From a virus, in the IMG/VR virus record IMGVR_UViG_3300017598_000768, positions 1 through 64,000 of that record: a stretch of DNA of 64,000 nucleotides, one strand, 5' to 3'. The notes under the pieces were generated by a model. The model was not told the DNA's origin and did no database searches. It saw only the letters and a program-made list of their open reading frames with translations. Positions within the stretch are counted from its first letter, which is position 1. Each line of letters starts with the position of its first letter. Positions 1 through 8,192 of this stretch are shown piece after piece. A program made the position numbers and the translations under genes.

Positions 1-102
1 GTGCGTAAGTATTTGATATTATTTTTTATACTTGCGTTTTGGCTATACGTTTTTACGTATACCGATGACTATAAACTTTTAGGGGAATTCGTAGGGGCGT
101 GA
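1..102 (+). CDS. possible small membrane peptide
   Basis: A plus-strand reading frame opens at the window edge with GTG and ends in TGA at 100-102. It encodes about 33 residues with one hydrophobic stretch (YLILFFILAFWLYVF), so a single membrane helix is plausible. The true start may lie outside the window. Its stop overlaps a GTG by four bases (GTGA), which begins another short frame (99-194). It points toward the leftward gene cluster, so transcription would be convergent. Function unknown; it could be a chance frame. Confidence 0.3.
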   Translation: MRKYLILFFILAFWLYVFTYTDDYKLLGEFVGA

Positions 103-384
103 CGTTGGGTACATATAATGCGTTATCGGGTACGTTTGTATTTGACGTTCTCGGGTCTTCATATAGGGTGGTCTGTGGTATGGGCAGCTATTGATTCATT
201 ACTCTTATACATGGGGTGCTTTCTCCAACCCCGCATATAGGTAGGGTGTTAAATGGCTCTTTTACGTCCTTCCTCTGACGCCCCGCATACGGCCCGTATT
301 GTTATGGTGCGTGACGCTTATGGGGAGAGGTATTCGTCATGGCCCGCTTATTCAGCGTTGCAATCGCTTGCAAACGGTGCCCTT
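103..384. other. interval with tiny plus-strand ORFs, no clear gene
   Basis: This stretch holds a chain of short plus-strand frames (99-194, 191-244 from TTG, and a frame opening with ATG at 253) but no recognisable protein. The 253 frame would run into the first minus-strand gene, so most of it is probably a shadow. The only distinctive element is the 16-bp palindrome at 358-373, just beyond the last minus-strand stop codon at 385. No intrinsic terminator with a T-run is evident. Confidence 0.4.
358..373. repeat. dispersed palindrome copy 1
   Basis: TTGCAATCGCTTGCAA, full core GCAATCGCTTGC. It lies 12 bp beyond the stop codon of the last gene of the leftward cluster. Confidence 0.85.
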
Positions 385-573
385 CTACGGTGCCCTTTTC
401 TCCAGCCTCAACACCAATCGCTTTCGTTTGATCGACTGCACCTTGAATTTCGAGCCTTTTATCACCAATCTTTCACCAACTCTGAAGACTCCAGACAGTC
501 CGGGCCATTTACGTTCTGCCTGCTCATACAATTCTTTCGGTATCTCTTCAAAATGTCCTCTTCCTGTGTCCAT
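385..573 (-). CDS. hypothetical protein, 62 aa
   Basis: This is the last gene of the long leftward cluster. Start is supported by GGAGG six bases upstream of ATG at 573. The protein is small and basic; its C-terminal half alternates hydrophobic and basic residues (FKVQSIKRKRLVLRLEKRAP), suggesting short beta strands. No family was recognised. The reading frame is preferred over the overlapping plus-strand frames because of its ribosome site and its place at the end of a contiguous minus-strand series. Confidence 0.65.
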   Translation of the reverse strand: MDTGRGHFEEIPKELYEQAERKWPGLSGVFRVGERLVIKGSKFKVQSIKRKRLVLRLEKRAP

Positions 574-576
574 TCT

Positions 577-795
577 TCACCTCCAAACATTGTTCCATAT
601 CATTAGCATGAGCACCGCAAGCATCACGTAGTATGCAACCTGTGCAACCTTACCAAATTCTGCTTTGATTTTTATCGGGCACAGAATGCATACGATCAAC
701 AAGAATAGCAGGCCGAGGAATGCTGTAACAACTGACAGCATTACGCAGCCTACACATTCTGCAAAGCCTCTAAACAATCCTGTGGCCGCATCCAT
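577..795 (-). CDS. small membrane protein, two predicted helices
   Basis: I chose ATG at 795 because AGGAGG lies about eight bases upstream; an in-frame start further up (858) would overlap the preceding gene heavily. The 72-residue product has two hydrophobic segments, about residues 14-40 (VMLSVVTAFLGLLFLLIVCI) and 54-70 (YYVMLAVLMLMIWNNVW), joined by a short basic linker (IKIKAEFGK). It is therefore an inner-membrane protein in all likelihood. Function unknown; small phage membrane proteins of this type may act in host takeover or superinfection control, but nothing specific shows it. Confidence 0.65.
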   Translation of the reverse strand: MDAATGLFRGFAECVGCVMLSVVTAFLGLLFLLIVCILCPIKIKAEFGKVAQVAYYVMLAVLMLMIWNNVWR

Positions 796-1000
796 CGCCA
801 GCCTCCTTTCGTTCAACTTCAACAACGTCGACTTTACAGTGCCTTCTTCTAAACTCATCTATTTCGTCCAGTAGGCCAATTGAAACTTTCAACTCCTGCA
901 ACCGTCTGCTGTCTGTCTCATCAATCTTGAAGGTTACTTCCTCCTCCAGCATCTTTGCATCGCAGACCATCAATGTCAGTCTGTACATTTTGCCTTTCAT
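770..1000 (-). CDS. hypothetical acidic protein, 76 aa
   Basis: A compact soluble protein rich in Glu and Asp (for example MLEEEVTFKIDE), ending in the first codons of the next gene (26-bp overlap). GGAG lies about ten bases upstream of ATG at 1000. No domain recognised. The central part (ELKVSIGLLDEIDEFRRRH) is probably helical. Confidence 0.6.
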   Translation of the reverse strand: MKGKMYRLTLMVCDAKMLEEEVTFKIDETDSRRLQELKVSIGLLDEIDEFRRRHCKVDVVEVERKEAGDGCGHRIV

Positions 1001-1112
1001 TGTGCAACTCCTTCGCCTGGTTCTTCATTAACTCGACGACATCTTCTATCTCGGCTTCACCATTTCTAAAATCAAACACCTTGTGCTGAAGGCGGCTGAG
1101 CATTGCATGCAT
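921..1112 (-). CDS. hypothetical protein, 63 aa, overlapping frame
   Basis: The frame from ATG at 1112 (or 1103) encodes a helical N-terminal part (MLSRLQHKVFDFRNGEAEIE), which looks like protein. Its last 27 or so residues lie within the next gene (770-1000) in another frame. No strong ribosome site is seen. It overlaps the end of the preceding zinc-ribbon gene by about 40 bp. The call is uncertain and rests mainly on the gap that would otherwise remain at 1001-1071. Confidence 0.45.
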   Translation of the reverse strand: MHAMLSRLQHKVFDFRNGEAEIEDVVELMKNQAKELHNERQNVQTDIDGLRCKDAGGGSNLQD

Positions 1113-1383
1113 TAGGTTCGCTGTCTGGCATCTTCTTTTGAGAGGCATTCTCCTCCTTACATTTCGCGCAGTATAAATGATGGCATTCTTCGCACATGAT
1201 TTCCCCGTCTTCATTATCAGGTGCCGTGCAATCGAACTCTCCAGTCCAGTATCTGTGACCATAGCCACAAGCTTGCGCCGGTCTCATTCCACATCCAGGG
1301 CAAGGCATTCTATTTCCAAAGCTGACTTGCCATAAGTCCCAAAATCTTTCCCAGAACATTTCTTTCTTCATTTCATAAATCAT
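1072..1383 (-). CDS. small zinc-ribbon-like protein
   Basis: The product has clustered cysteines: CPGC in the first third, then CEECHHLYCAKC in the C-terminal half, typical of two structural zinc sites. The N-terminus is aromatic-rich (MFWERFWDLWQVSFGN). The start is uncertain: ATG at 1383 overlaps the preceding stop by 11 bp, ATG at 1371 follows that stop directly, and a longer form reaches 1431. Role unknown; small phage zinc-ribbon proteins often bind nucleic acid or RNA polymerase, but that is only general knowledge. Confidence 0.65.
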   Translation of the reverse strand: MIYEMKKEMFWERFWDLWQVSFGNRMPCPGCGMRPAQACGYGHRYWTGEFDCTAPDNEDGEIMCEECHHLYCAKCKEENASQKKMPDSEPNACNAQPPSAQGV

Positions 1384-1813
1384 CCAGATCACGTCCGAAC
1401 GGAGTACCATGGGTGCGTGCAACGGCTCCAACCTCTCCTTGCTTATAACATAAAAGGCATAGACGTGTCAGCTTCACCCCATTCACTGGCTCCAGTGGAA
1501 CTACACGCTCTCGGCAACACCCACATACCCTGAGCCCATGCTTCTTAAGCAACTGGGCATCTATTCGGTCTCCTTCTTCTAATCGTCTTTCACCGCGTTG
1601 GATCTTACGTATCAGCCATCTCGAACAGTTCATTATCTTTGCGATTTCTCTGACAGTCAAAATTCCTGTCAACGCGATAACTGTCACTGAACTGATATCT
1701 TTTCTTGGCTCTCCTGCCTTCTTTTTTCTTAGGTAGAAGTTCAGCAACTGCTGAACGGGGCCTACCACGTAATCAGGCGCATTCTCTCCTCGTGCCGTTG
1801 TCGGTTCCACCAT
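1373..1813 (-). CDS. helix-turn-helix and zinc-motif DNA-binding protein
   Basis: Residues about 50-75 contain LTVREIAKIMNCSRWLIRKI, a clear helix-turn-helix of the resolvase/sigma-region-4 kind. A later CGCCRERV and CLLCYKQG give a four-cysteine zinc site. The protein (146 aa) is thus a probable DNA-binding regulator. The start at 1813 has no strong ribosome site, so the N-terminus is uncertain. It overlaps both neighbours (52 bp upstream, 11 or more downstream) and is likely co-transcribed with them. Confidence 0.7.
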   Translation of the reverse strand: MVEPTTARGENAPDYVVGPVQQLLNFYLRKKKAGEPRKDISSVTVIALTGILTVREIAKIMNCSRWLIRKIQRGERRLEEGDRIDAQLLKKHGLRVCGCCRERVVPLEPVNGVKLTRLCLLCYKQGEVGAVARTHGTPFGRDLDDL

Positions 1814-2088
1814 ACGAGCAATGCAAGGGCGATGATCTCAATCTCCCTGTCTTTCCTCTCAAGCATACCTTCTTTGATCATCGCAGCCAGTCTTTTCCTC
1901 CATTCGAGCAAGTCCTTACCATCGCCGTCCCATCTTGGACTTCCGACCTCCGATACTATCAGAGATAATGCCCTTTCGACCTTTGGTGTCAATGCTTTTC
2001 TCAACACCCCTGTCAACCTCTGTGCAACTTTCGTTTCGTCCTTACTCTTGTGCCTTATTTTCGGTGGCTTCGTCTTGTCTTTGATCAT
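1762..2088 (-). CDS. hypothetical basic protein, 108 aa
   Basis: A very strong ribosome site (AAGGAGGAATGCG before ATG at 2088) supports the start. The N-terminal 25 residues are lysine-rich (MIKDKTKPPKIRHKSKDETK); the rest looks helical, ending WWNRQRHEERMRLITW. It overlaps the thymidylate-synthase-like gene upstream by 47 bp. No family recognised; it might bind nucleic acid because of its charge. Confidence 0.65.
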   Translation of the reverse strand: MIKDKTKPPKIRHKSKDETKVAQRLTGVLRKALTPKVERALSLIVSEVGSPRWDGDGKDLLEWRKRLAAMIKEGMLERKDREIEIIALALLVWWNRQRHEERMRLITW

Positions 2089-2926
2089 CGCATTCCTCCT
2101 TCATACATCGCAACTGTGCAAGCCTTTCCGCATAGCCGTATAAATGCAAACCTTTACTTTCAACAATCATCTCTCCATCCTTCACTCCAATCTCATTTGC
2201 CATGTATTCTTTCAAGTGCTGGATTGCAGGCAGGTTCGCCGGAAGGCCGCCCCATAAATCCCACGACCTAAAATACACGAAAAAATGCAACGTGTCGTCT
2301 TGAATCCGTGTATCAATCTGACGCAGACATGGCGGGTCTTGCAGAAGATCATCATCAGGCTTCGCAACTTGCAGAACCCTCTGATTATTTCGTGGCCCAA
2401 ACAGCATGTAAGTCTTGATGGTCAGCTCCACCTGATTCAGATAGAACACTCCATCCTCTTCTATAATAACTCTTGGATCATTCCATATAACGTCTTCCTG
2501 TACAAAAATCTCCGGGCTCAGTTCCCATACCGGAGTTCCTTCTTTCGTGTGCAGCTCATCAACCGTGCCAAGTCGATGCCTCGTCAACCTTTCACCATAC
2601 GTATAAGACTCATTCGGATTCTTGATCGACCCCATCACGTACTCAACATACGATCTTTCATAACCATCTCCTCCATACACATAATCAAACTCTACTGGAT
2701 TCGGTATGCCTATCGCCGGTGGGATCTGTGGCAGTATCTCCGGTGTAAAACTTCCATGGCCCGGATGCCGAACGTGACCTATGAAATAATCATACTCCAG
2801 TCTTGTTTGGCCTTCATAACTGCCTCTGTGGATTTCGAATCTCCTTCCGACATCCAAGATGTCGTTGACGGCTTGAAACCAGAGATCAGGCAGATCCCTG
2901 GCTACTATCTTGTGAATGTTGATCAT
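2042..2926 (-). CDS. thymidylate synthase family protein
   Basis: The family transfers a one-carbon unit from methylene-tetrahydrofolate to C5 of dUMP (or dCMP in hydroxymethylase members). Visible signature: PPC at 198-200 gives the catalytic Cys200; FRSWDLWGGLPANL (219-232) matches the RS-x-D ... LG-x-P-x-N block; HLYGY at 261-265 matches the C-terminal nucleotide-binding block. Asn231 is at the position that selects uracil bases in thymidylate synthases, where dCMP hydroxymethylases carry Asp. Length (294) is normal. The form of the motif resembles archaeal and phage members rather than E. coli ThyA. It may make dTMP or a hydroxymethyl-dUMP for a modified genome; sequence alone does not decide. 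GGAGGTGA precedes ATG at 2926. Confidence 0.85.
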   Translation of the reverse strand: MINIHKIVARDLPDLWFQAVNDILDVGRRFEIHRGSYEGQTRLEYDYFIGHVRHPGHGSFTPEILPQIPPAIGIPNPVEFDYVYGGDGYERSYVEYVMGSIKNPNESYTYGERLTRHRLGTVDELHTKEGTPVWELSPEIFVQEDVIWNDPRVIIEEDGVFYLNQVELTIKTYMLFGPRNNQRVLQVAKPDDDLLQDPPCLRQIDTRIQDDTLHFFVYFRSWDLWGGLPANLPAIQHLKEYMANEIGVKDGEMIVESKGLHLYGYAERLAQLRCMKEECDDQRQDEATENKAQE

Positions 2927-3092
2927 CAGTCACCTCCAATCCTCTTCTCTTCATTTCTTTACGTACAACTTCAATTAGGCCACGATAGAAATGCGCCGCC
3001 GTGTTATTCTGATACATCAAATGCACCATTTCAACAATGGCTCTCCCCATCTGGCTGCCAGCCTTCCTTCCTCTAACCGTAGCTCCTGCCAT
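2886..3092 (-). CDS. hypothetical protein, 68 aa
   Basis: AGGAGGGTGATA precedes ATG at 3092, which I prefer to a longer frame reaching 3200 inside the terminase gene. The N-terminus is Gly/Arg-rich (MAGATVRGRKAGSQMGR), followed by an amphipathic helix (IVEMVHLMYQNNTAAHFYRG) and a polar Ser/Gln tail. It lies between the large terminase and the thymidylate-synthase-like gene, overlapping the latter by 41 bp. Function unknown. Confidence 0.65.
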   Translation of the reverse strand: MAGATVRGRKAGSQMGRAIVEMVHLMYQNNTAAHFYRGLIEVVRKEMKRRGLEVTDDQHSQDSSQGSA

Positions 3093-3102
3093 TATCACCC
3101 TC

Positions 3103-5142
3103 CTAAACCATTCTTGACTTCCTTCTTCTGCCAATCTTAACAGACCTGACTCCAGTGCTTTTCGGTCGTGTCCTTGTGCGCCTCCGCGCTGGCCTTCCAA
3201 ATCTGGCCTCCTTCTGCATCAACATATACACCACACCAGCAACCGAGTCTGCACAGTCCTTGCTCCCTCCTTTCGGGTGATCAATTTTATCCTTCTTCTT
3301 ATCTCGTTCCACCGTCCTTAACTCTGTCGTCAGGACCGGATGGTTCGGATACAGTATGCGTTCATCCTTGATCGCCAGTTTCACTTCAGTGTACGGGGCT
3401 ATGCTCGTGTCGACCGATAATACTCCGGATCTCATTCGCGCCTTCCTGAACGCCTGTATCATCATGGCTGACTGGTACGAGTCCATCGTTGCCCATCTTA
3501 CGAACAGGTGGCCTCGCAGGAACAGGATCAGGTCTCGGATCGCCTCCAAGTCGACTTCATCACCAGGCTCTGCAATACACCGCAGTACTCCGTCAATCGT
3601 GTACATCGGAGCACGTGCATCCGATACTTCGACGAACTCCTTCGTTCTTTCATTGTACACACGCATGTTTGGCAACAGTCTGTAACCCGTAATTCTGCCA
3701 ATGCCTACCCCTGCTGCATCTCCAGTTAATCCGACGTCTATGTGCGCAGCAAAAACTGTACTCTTGTCCAGAATCATTTCTTCGAGATATTCGCGGTTCA
3801 CCAGCCTCCAGAAATCTTGGCTATAAGCTTCTTCGGGCGGTAGAATATCCTGTATGACTACTTCGTCATGAAGAAAGAGTTGATTGCCTTCTCCCACAGT
3901 AGCCTCATACGTCTCGTATGCCTTGACTATCAGCTCCTTATGTGGGATAAATGGGTGCTTAGTTCCGGCTGCTATACCACCGAGATCCCTCAGTGCGTCA
4001 TCAAGGTTTCTTTCAAAAGCTGGTCTGTACTCAGTCGGAACTTCAATAACATCATCTGCATCTTTTGCATCTTCCCTCGTTGCAACAATGCGCGACTGTT
4101 TATATTCATTCCCTACCTCTACTAAAAACTTGTCTCCACAAAATCTGTCAGCAGGCAGCGCCTCCCATTGGGCATAGTTCATCACAAATATCGACGGATC
4201 AGTTGCGGCTTCGTCCATCTTCCTGTCCGTAAAATCGCCTGGGTAACTTCTCGACGAAACAAGCAGCAACTTTCCTGGCAGCCTTCCTTGCTGCATGAAC
4301 CTTGACCTCATACGATTTATCAACGTGTTATACAGTCTTTCTGCCTGATCGTACTCTTCTTCACCAGTATGGCGCGTGTACGTACTATCAACAACACGTT
4401 CCATATAGTTCATCTCATCGATCATCCCTCCATATACGTTCATACCAAGGGCGGACGTGTCCGAGCCTCCAATCGGGTAAACGTTTATCTGTTTCGGAAA
4501 TCTTAGTTCTGACTTGACCTGTGGATCGAACGGGAATAGCTTCTGGAAATACGGTGATCTTTTGAGTCTTGCTGCGAACTGCTCAAACGCAACTTTCTGT
4601 GCAAGCGTTGCAGTCTTGGACTGTAAGATAAAAACAATCGAGGAGCCCGGAGCAAGCCCATACTCAATCTGCGGATTGTGATAACACGAAAGCTTACATA
4701 TCATGTACGCCAGTGCAATGTCTGCGAAATAATTCTTGCCTATTCCAATTGCTCCTGTCAGTACAGCTTCTACAAATTCTCCACCACCAAACAGTCTTTG
4801 CAATTCATACTTGATCACCGGCCTTAGATAACCCCTCTGGTTCATATACTCCGGTGACTCTGCAAACTCTTCGATGTCCGGCACCTTCCACCTTCTGCCT
4901 CTCTTCTGCATCAGCCAGCTTGAGTCTTTCTGTTCAACGGCTCTCTGGAAATTCTGTATGAAACCCTTCAGGTCTGACAGTCGGAACACTCCTCCGTCTT
5001 CCAGCTCTATCAGTGGCACCGACTTCACCAACAGAGACAGCACTTCTTCTTCTCGAAGAGACAGGCCCCTCTGCGTCTTTGCAATCTTCATCATCAAGTG
5101 CAGCGCATAATCAGCTTTGACTATCTGTAACGTCTCCGCCAT
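3103..5142 (-). CDS. terL: terminase large subunit
   Basis: The motor that packages DNA into the capsid, with N-terminal ATPase and C-terminal RNase-H-fold nuclease. Walker A is GAIGIGKN at about 130-137, Walker B with catalytic acid is GGMIDEMN at 238-245, and LLVSSRSYPGD (294-304) fits the coupling motif. The nuclease domain begins at HIDVGLTGD (467-475), with later acidic motifs MDSYQ and CADSVAG. The C-terminal 30 residues are strongly basic (RPARRRTRTRPKSTG), a likely DNA-contact tail. Length (679 aa) is on the long side for the family. The start overlaps the preceding small-subunit candidate by 32 bp. Confidence 0.9.
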   Translation of the reverse strand: MAETLQIVKADYALHLMMKIAKTQRGLSLREEEVLSLLVKSVPLIELEDGGVFRLSDLKGFIQNFQRAVEQKDSSWLMQKRGRRWKVPDIEEFAESPEYMNQRGYLRPVIKYELQRLFGGGEFVEAVLTGAIGIGKNYFADIALAYMICKLSCYHNPQIEYGLAPGSSIVFILQSKTATLAQKVAFEQFAARLKRSPYFQKLFPFDPQVKSELRFPKQINVYPIGGSDTSALGMNVYGGMIDEMNYMERVVDSTYTRHTGEEEYDQAERLYNTLINRMRSRFMQQGRLPGKLLLVSSRSYPGDFTDRKMDEAATDPSIFVMNYAQWEALPADRFCGDKFLVEVGNEYKQSRIVATREDAKDADDVIEVPTEYRPAFERNLDDALRDLGGIAAGTKHPFIPHKELIVKAYETYEATVGEGNQLFLHDEVVIQDILPPEEAYSQDFWRLVNREYLEEMILDKSTVFAAHIDVGLTGDAAGVGIGRITGYRLLPNMRVYNERTKEFVEVSDARAPMYTIDGVLRCIAEPGDEVDLEAIRDLILFLRGHLFVRWATMDSYQSAMMIQAFRKARMRSGVLSVDTSIAPYTEVKLAIKDERILYPNHPVLTTELRTVERDKKKDKIDHPKGGSKDCADSVAGVVYMLMQKEARFGRPARRRTRTRPKSTGVRSVKIGRRRKSRMV

Positions 5143-5878
5143 CTTCGTTTCCCTTCAGTATATAACGACCGTCATCTCCTATCTCCATGGTCAGTGCCGA
5201 CTTCTCTGCTTCTGCCAGAAACGTGCTTGTTGCTTCGATCATTGCTACTCCACCATCTCCGACCGTATGCTTCATTAGGCCGTCAAATCGGTGCTTGACA
5301 TTCAGATTGAATTCTGATGGCGGAGCGTCGAGTAAGCCAAGTTCCATGCATCTGCATACATACTGGTTCAAAAGCTCTCCAAGGATCTTAACTGACCTGT
5401 CTGTACTTTTCAATGGAACATTCGTCTTCTTCTCCGTCGATCGGTACAGCTCTATCCGCTCCGACTGGATCTCAATCAGCCATCTTAGCCTACCCATCCC
5501 ATCAAGCTTATCTTTTATCTTATCTTTCAGTTTTCTGATCACCTTCTTGTCTTCTGGCGGCTTGTTCGGGTCCACCATCTCTACATTTATCTGGCCTATC
5601 GCCTGGTCTCTGAATTTCGCCAGTGCTCTCCTCATGGACTTGTTCGAGCTTTTCTCCATAATCCCCCATTCATTTCTTACTATGCGCATGATGTGGGCTG
5701 GAGTCTGACCTCTCCTGAGCCTGTGGAATATTTCCGTCAACTGTCTGTCTGAGAGTAGTCGGAGCCACGTCCCTTTTCTTCCGGGCGGCTGGGCAATCCT
5801 TCTTAGTCGCTTAACTATAGACGCCCCAGTCACCTCGACTTTTCCTGCAATATCATTCGGCGTTTTATTAATCGACAT
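5111..5878 (-). CDS. probable terminase small subunit
   Basis: Located directly upstream of the large terminase with a 32-bp overlap. The N-terminal third has a helix-turn-helix-like segment (LSDRQLTEIFHRLRRGQTP followed by HIMRIVRNEW), as expected for a packaging-site recogniser. The middle has a charged helix (KKVIRKLKDKIKDKLDGMG) consistent with oligomerisation. The acidic C-terminus ends GNEDGGDVTDSQS. The call rests on position and DNA-binding character rather than on a clear family match; 255 aa is longer than most small subunits. Confidence 0.6.
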   Translation of the reverse strand: MSINKTPNDIAGKVEVTGASIVKRLRRIAQPPGRKGTWLRLLSDRQLTEIFHRLRRGQTPAHIMRIVRNEWGIMEKSSNKSMRRALAKFRDQAIGQINVEMVDPNKPPEDKKVIRKLKDKIKDKLDGMGRLRWLIEIQSERIELYRSTEKKTNVPLKSTDRSVKILGELLNQYVCRCMELGLLDAPPSEFNLNVKHRFDGLMKHTVGDGGVAMIEATSTFLAEAEKSALTMEIGDDGRYILKGNEDGGDVTDSQS

Positions 5879-6761
5879 CGTTTACCTCTCCAAGCAAATC
5901 GTCAATATCAAGTTGTTCTTCGTGAACTTCTTCCAAAAAATCTCTGTGGATTTCAATGAACTCATCTACGTCTAACAATACTAACATTCTTTCCACCACA
6001 CTGTCAAACGTAAAACCATGAGACATCACTTCACGAGCATGACCTTCCACCATCTTGTAAGACTCCTGTCTCATTCGCACCCATATATGCTTCTTGCCTC
6101 CAAAATCCAGAATCATGAAATTCGCAGGCAGCGTGCTGCCAAACTGCGTAAACAGCTTGTTCAGGAGCAGGCTGAGATCATCAACCGTTCTAAGTTCATC
6201 ACGTGCGTCATCGAACAACTTTTTCATATCGTCGGTAGGCAGTGCATCTCTGGCTTCATCCAACAGATCTTGGAACTCGTCAACATTGACAAAACCTAAC
6301 TCATGGGGCAAGTCTTCAAGCTCCATATCACTCTTCTCCACCAGCTTCTCAACCAGCCGCGAGAACTTCTTTGCAGACATACTGCCTCGGATCTTGTTCA
6401 TACGAACAGTCTGTCTCATCTGTTCGACTTCGTCCATTCTTTCTGGCTTGGCTACAACACACCGGATCGTGGAAGCATCAGCCAGTCTTTGCTGTTCATA
6501 CCTATGCTCCCCATCAATTATTCTGAACTTTCCAGTGGGAAGCGGCACTACCAGAAGCGGATCAAGGAAATCAACGTCTTCTACGTTCTCAGACAGCATG
6601 TCAAACTCTTCTGCTGACATTTCGTTCGGGTTCCACTCATTTGCTTCAAGCAGACTCGTTGGGATATCAAATATATCACCATGCTCCCACTTCTTAGGCA
6701 GCTTGAACGTTTTCCTTGAGCGTGCTGCTACACTTTTCTGTTTCGTTTTTACCTTCGCCAT
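5868..6761 (-). CDS. ParB/Srx-like domain protein
   Basis: The first 110 residues carry the ParB N-terminal fold: a conserved NPN (WNPNEMSAEEF), the strand motif DPLLVVPL and the signature IDGEHRYEQQRLAD. In chromosomal ParB this domain binds and hydrolyses CTP and acts with a separate DNA-binding module; in many phages related proteins are nucleases or regulators near terminase. The remaining 190 residues are helical and acidic and end DIDDLLGEVNDVD, an acidic tail resembling the SSB encoded at 24194-24952. No ParA is seen here. It is one candidate ligand for the dispersed palindrome, but there is no direct evidence. It overlaps the small terminase by 11 bp. Confidence 0.8.
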   Translation of the reverse strand: MAKVKTKQKSVAARSRKTFKLPKKWEHGDIFDIPTSLLEANEWNPNEMSAEEFDMLSENVEDVDFLDPLLVVPLPTGKFRIIDGEHRYEQQRLADASTIRCVVAKPERMDEVEQMRQTVRMNKIRGSMSAKKFSRLVEKLVEKSDMELEDLPHELGFVNVDEFQDLLDEARDALPTDDMKKLFDDARDELRTVDDLSLLLNKLFTQFGSTLPANFMILDFGGKKHIWVRMRQESYKMVEGHAREVMSHGFTFDSVVERMLVLLDVDEFIEIHRDFLEEVHEEQLDIDDLLGEVNDVD

Positions 6762-6774
6762 TTTTAGCTCCTAA

Positions 6775-7110
6775 CTACTTCTTTGGAAATCGTATCGTTC
6801 TTACCGCATCACCTACACTCAGCATTCGGACTGTTTTCCGTTCTTCACTGCTAACTGCTGGCATCAACATCTCCAGACTGTCAGGCTCCACGGAGCATCG
6901 CATGCTTACTTCCTCTCTGAGAAGCACACGCTGGTCTAAGCTGCGGACTCCATCAAGAGCAGTGTAATGCTCCATGTACTCACTTTCTACATCGATAACT
7001 ACTGACGAGCACCTGAACTGGAGTGAAGCGACGGGGGCATCTTGTGAGCCTGCTCCCTCAAAGCTTACTATTCCTTCACCAAGCATCATCGAGCTTATTC
7101 TTTCTGACAT
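6775..7110 (-). CDS. hypothetical protein with VRTIRF C-terminal tail
   Basis: ATG at 7110 is preceded by a G-rich ribosome site; an in-frame ATG at 7125 is possible. The 111-residue product looks beta-rich (LQFRCSSVVIDVESEYMEH) and contains RVLLREEVSMRCSVEP. It ends AVRTIRFPKK, a tail shared with the proteins at 26244 and 26536. It lies between the ParB-like gene and the sugar epimerase. Function unknown; a virion component is possible. Confidence 0.65.
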   Translation of the reverse strand: MSERISSMMLGEGIVSFEGAGSQDAPVASLQFRCSSVVIDVESEYMEHYTALDGVRSLDQRVLLREEVSMRCSVEPDSLEMLMPAVSSEERKTVRMLSVGDAVRTIRFPKK

Positions 7111-8135
7111 CCGCCATCCCCCCATCTGTGCTCAATCTCGTTCACTATCTTCACCGACACATTTTTGCCATACGGCTGTTCCCATGCATCAGCAAACTTG
7201 GCATGCTTCATTGCACTCGCCATATACCGCGAGGGCTGCATTGGACTTATCAACACATTACACTTAAGCGCCAGCGTCTCCTGCCGCTCGGTATTCGGTC
7301 TTATAGTAAACGTTCTCGTTCCAAGCACGCATGCCTCTTCTTGGAGTCCTCCACTGTCAGTAAAAACATACGAAGACTGTTCAATCATTTTCCACATTCT
7401 CTTCGGTCCAACAGGAGCCATGGCAACTATATGCGGTGGGATCTGCAAGTCGCTTAGCGTCAACATGTCCTTCGTCAACGGGTGGATTGGGAAATGAACA
7501 TTCATCCTTTCCGACTCTGCAAAGTCGTTTACTGCCTTCAGCGTCCTGGCAAACATTGGCTTGTTTCTTACTAACTCGGGTCTGTGGAGTGTCATCACAC
7601 CGGACCTTTCCCTTCGGGGCGACCCAGCTCTAATCACATCTACTATCGTGTTGCCAGTAACGCACATCTTGTTAAACGGTATGCCTTCATCAAGACAGTT
7701 CTGTATGTTCATTCGAGTCGGGCACATTAGCACGTCCGCTGCATGGTCTATCATCTTTCTGTTTCTTTCCTCCCGCATGCTTTCGTCAAATGACCTTAGA
7801 CCAGCCTCCACATGCACCAACGGTGTTTTCGTGTGAACCGCTGCAAGGGCACCGAGAACTCCAGACGTTGTGTCTCCCTGAATAATCACCACGTCCGACT
7901 CTTCTGCAAAACCAGCTATCTTTTCAAAATCATACAGAACCATCCTTCTATCCAAACACTTCTTGCTGTCCACCTCATAGCCCAACTCATCAAAAATGGC
8001 TATGGACATATCCTCCGAAAAATGCTGCATGGTGTATGCGAACATCACCATCCATTTCCTTCTCTGCATCTCCTTAACAACCGGACATAGCTTAATGATC
8101 TCCGGACGCGTCCCAGCAACAATCAATACTCTCAT
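7095..8135 (-). CDS. wecB: UDP-N-acetylglucosamine 2-epimerase (non-hydrolysing)
   Basis: Interconverts UDP-GlcNAc and UDP-ManNAc. Family signatures are clear: GTRPEIIKLCPV near the N-terminus, QGDTTSGVLGALAA, HVEAGLRSFD and EERNRKMIDHAAD in the N-terminal Rossmann domain; VTGNTIVDV at the hinge; and TDSGGLQEEACVLG and RPNTERQET in the C-terminal nucleotide-binding domain. Length (346 aa) is close to the usual 360-380. GAAGGAGGATGA precedes ATG at 8135. A perfect copy of the 20-bp palindrome lies 18 bp upstream of the start. It heads the first sugar block and probably supplies an activated amino sugar to the glycosyltransferases. Confidence 0.92.
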   Translation of the reverse strand: MRVLIVAGTRPEIIKLCPVVKEMQRRKWMVMFAYTMQHFSEDMSIAIFDELGYEVDSKKCLDRRMVLYDFEKIAGFAEESDVVIIQGDTTSGVLGALAAVHTKTPLVHVEAGLRSFDESMREERNRKMIDHAADVLMCPTRMNIQNCLDEGIPFNKMCVTGNTIVDVIRAGSPRRERSGVMTLHRPELVRNKPMFARTLKAVNDFAESERMNVHFPIHPLTKDMLTLSDLQIPPHIVAMAPVGPKRMWKMIEQSSYVFTDSGGLQEEACVLGTRTFTIRPNTERQETLALKCNVLISPMQPSRYMASAMKHAKFADAWEQPYGKNVSVKIVNEIEHRWGDGGCQKE

Positions 8136-8155
8136 TCATCCTCCTTCACCATTAT

Positions 8156-8171
8156 TTGCAAGCGCTTGCAA
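8156..8171. repeat. dispersed palindrome copy 2 (perfect)
   Basis: TTGCAAGCGCTTGCAA, extended to the perfect 20-bp palindrome ATTTGCAAGCGCTTGCAAAT at 8154-8173. Intergenic, between tRNA-Gly and the epimerase ribosome site. Confidence 0.9.
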
Positions 8172-8192
8172 ATTTTACGCTGCCTCCATTCA

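Noticed and set aside
6094-6774. 226-codon plus-strand ORF opposite the ParB-like gene
   Set aside because: It is the Ser/Leu-rich complement of the ParB-like gene, without ribosome site; a shadow ORF. The same holds for other long plus-strand frames opposite genes.
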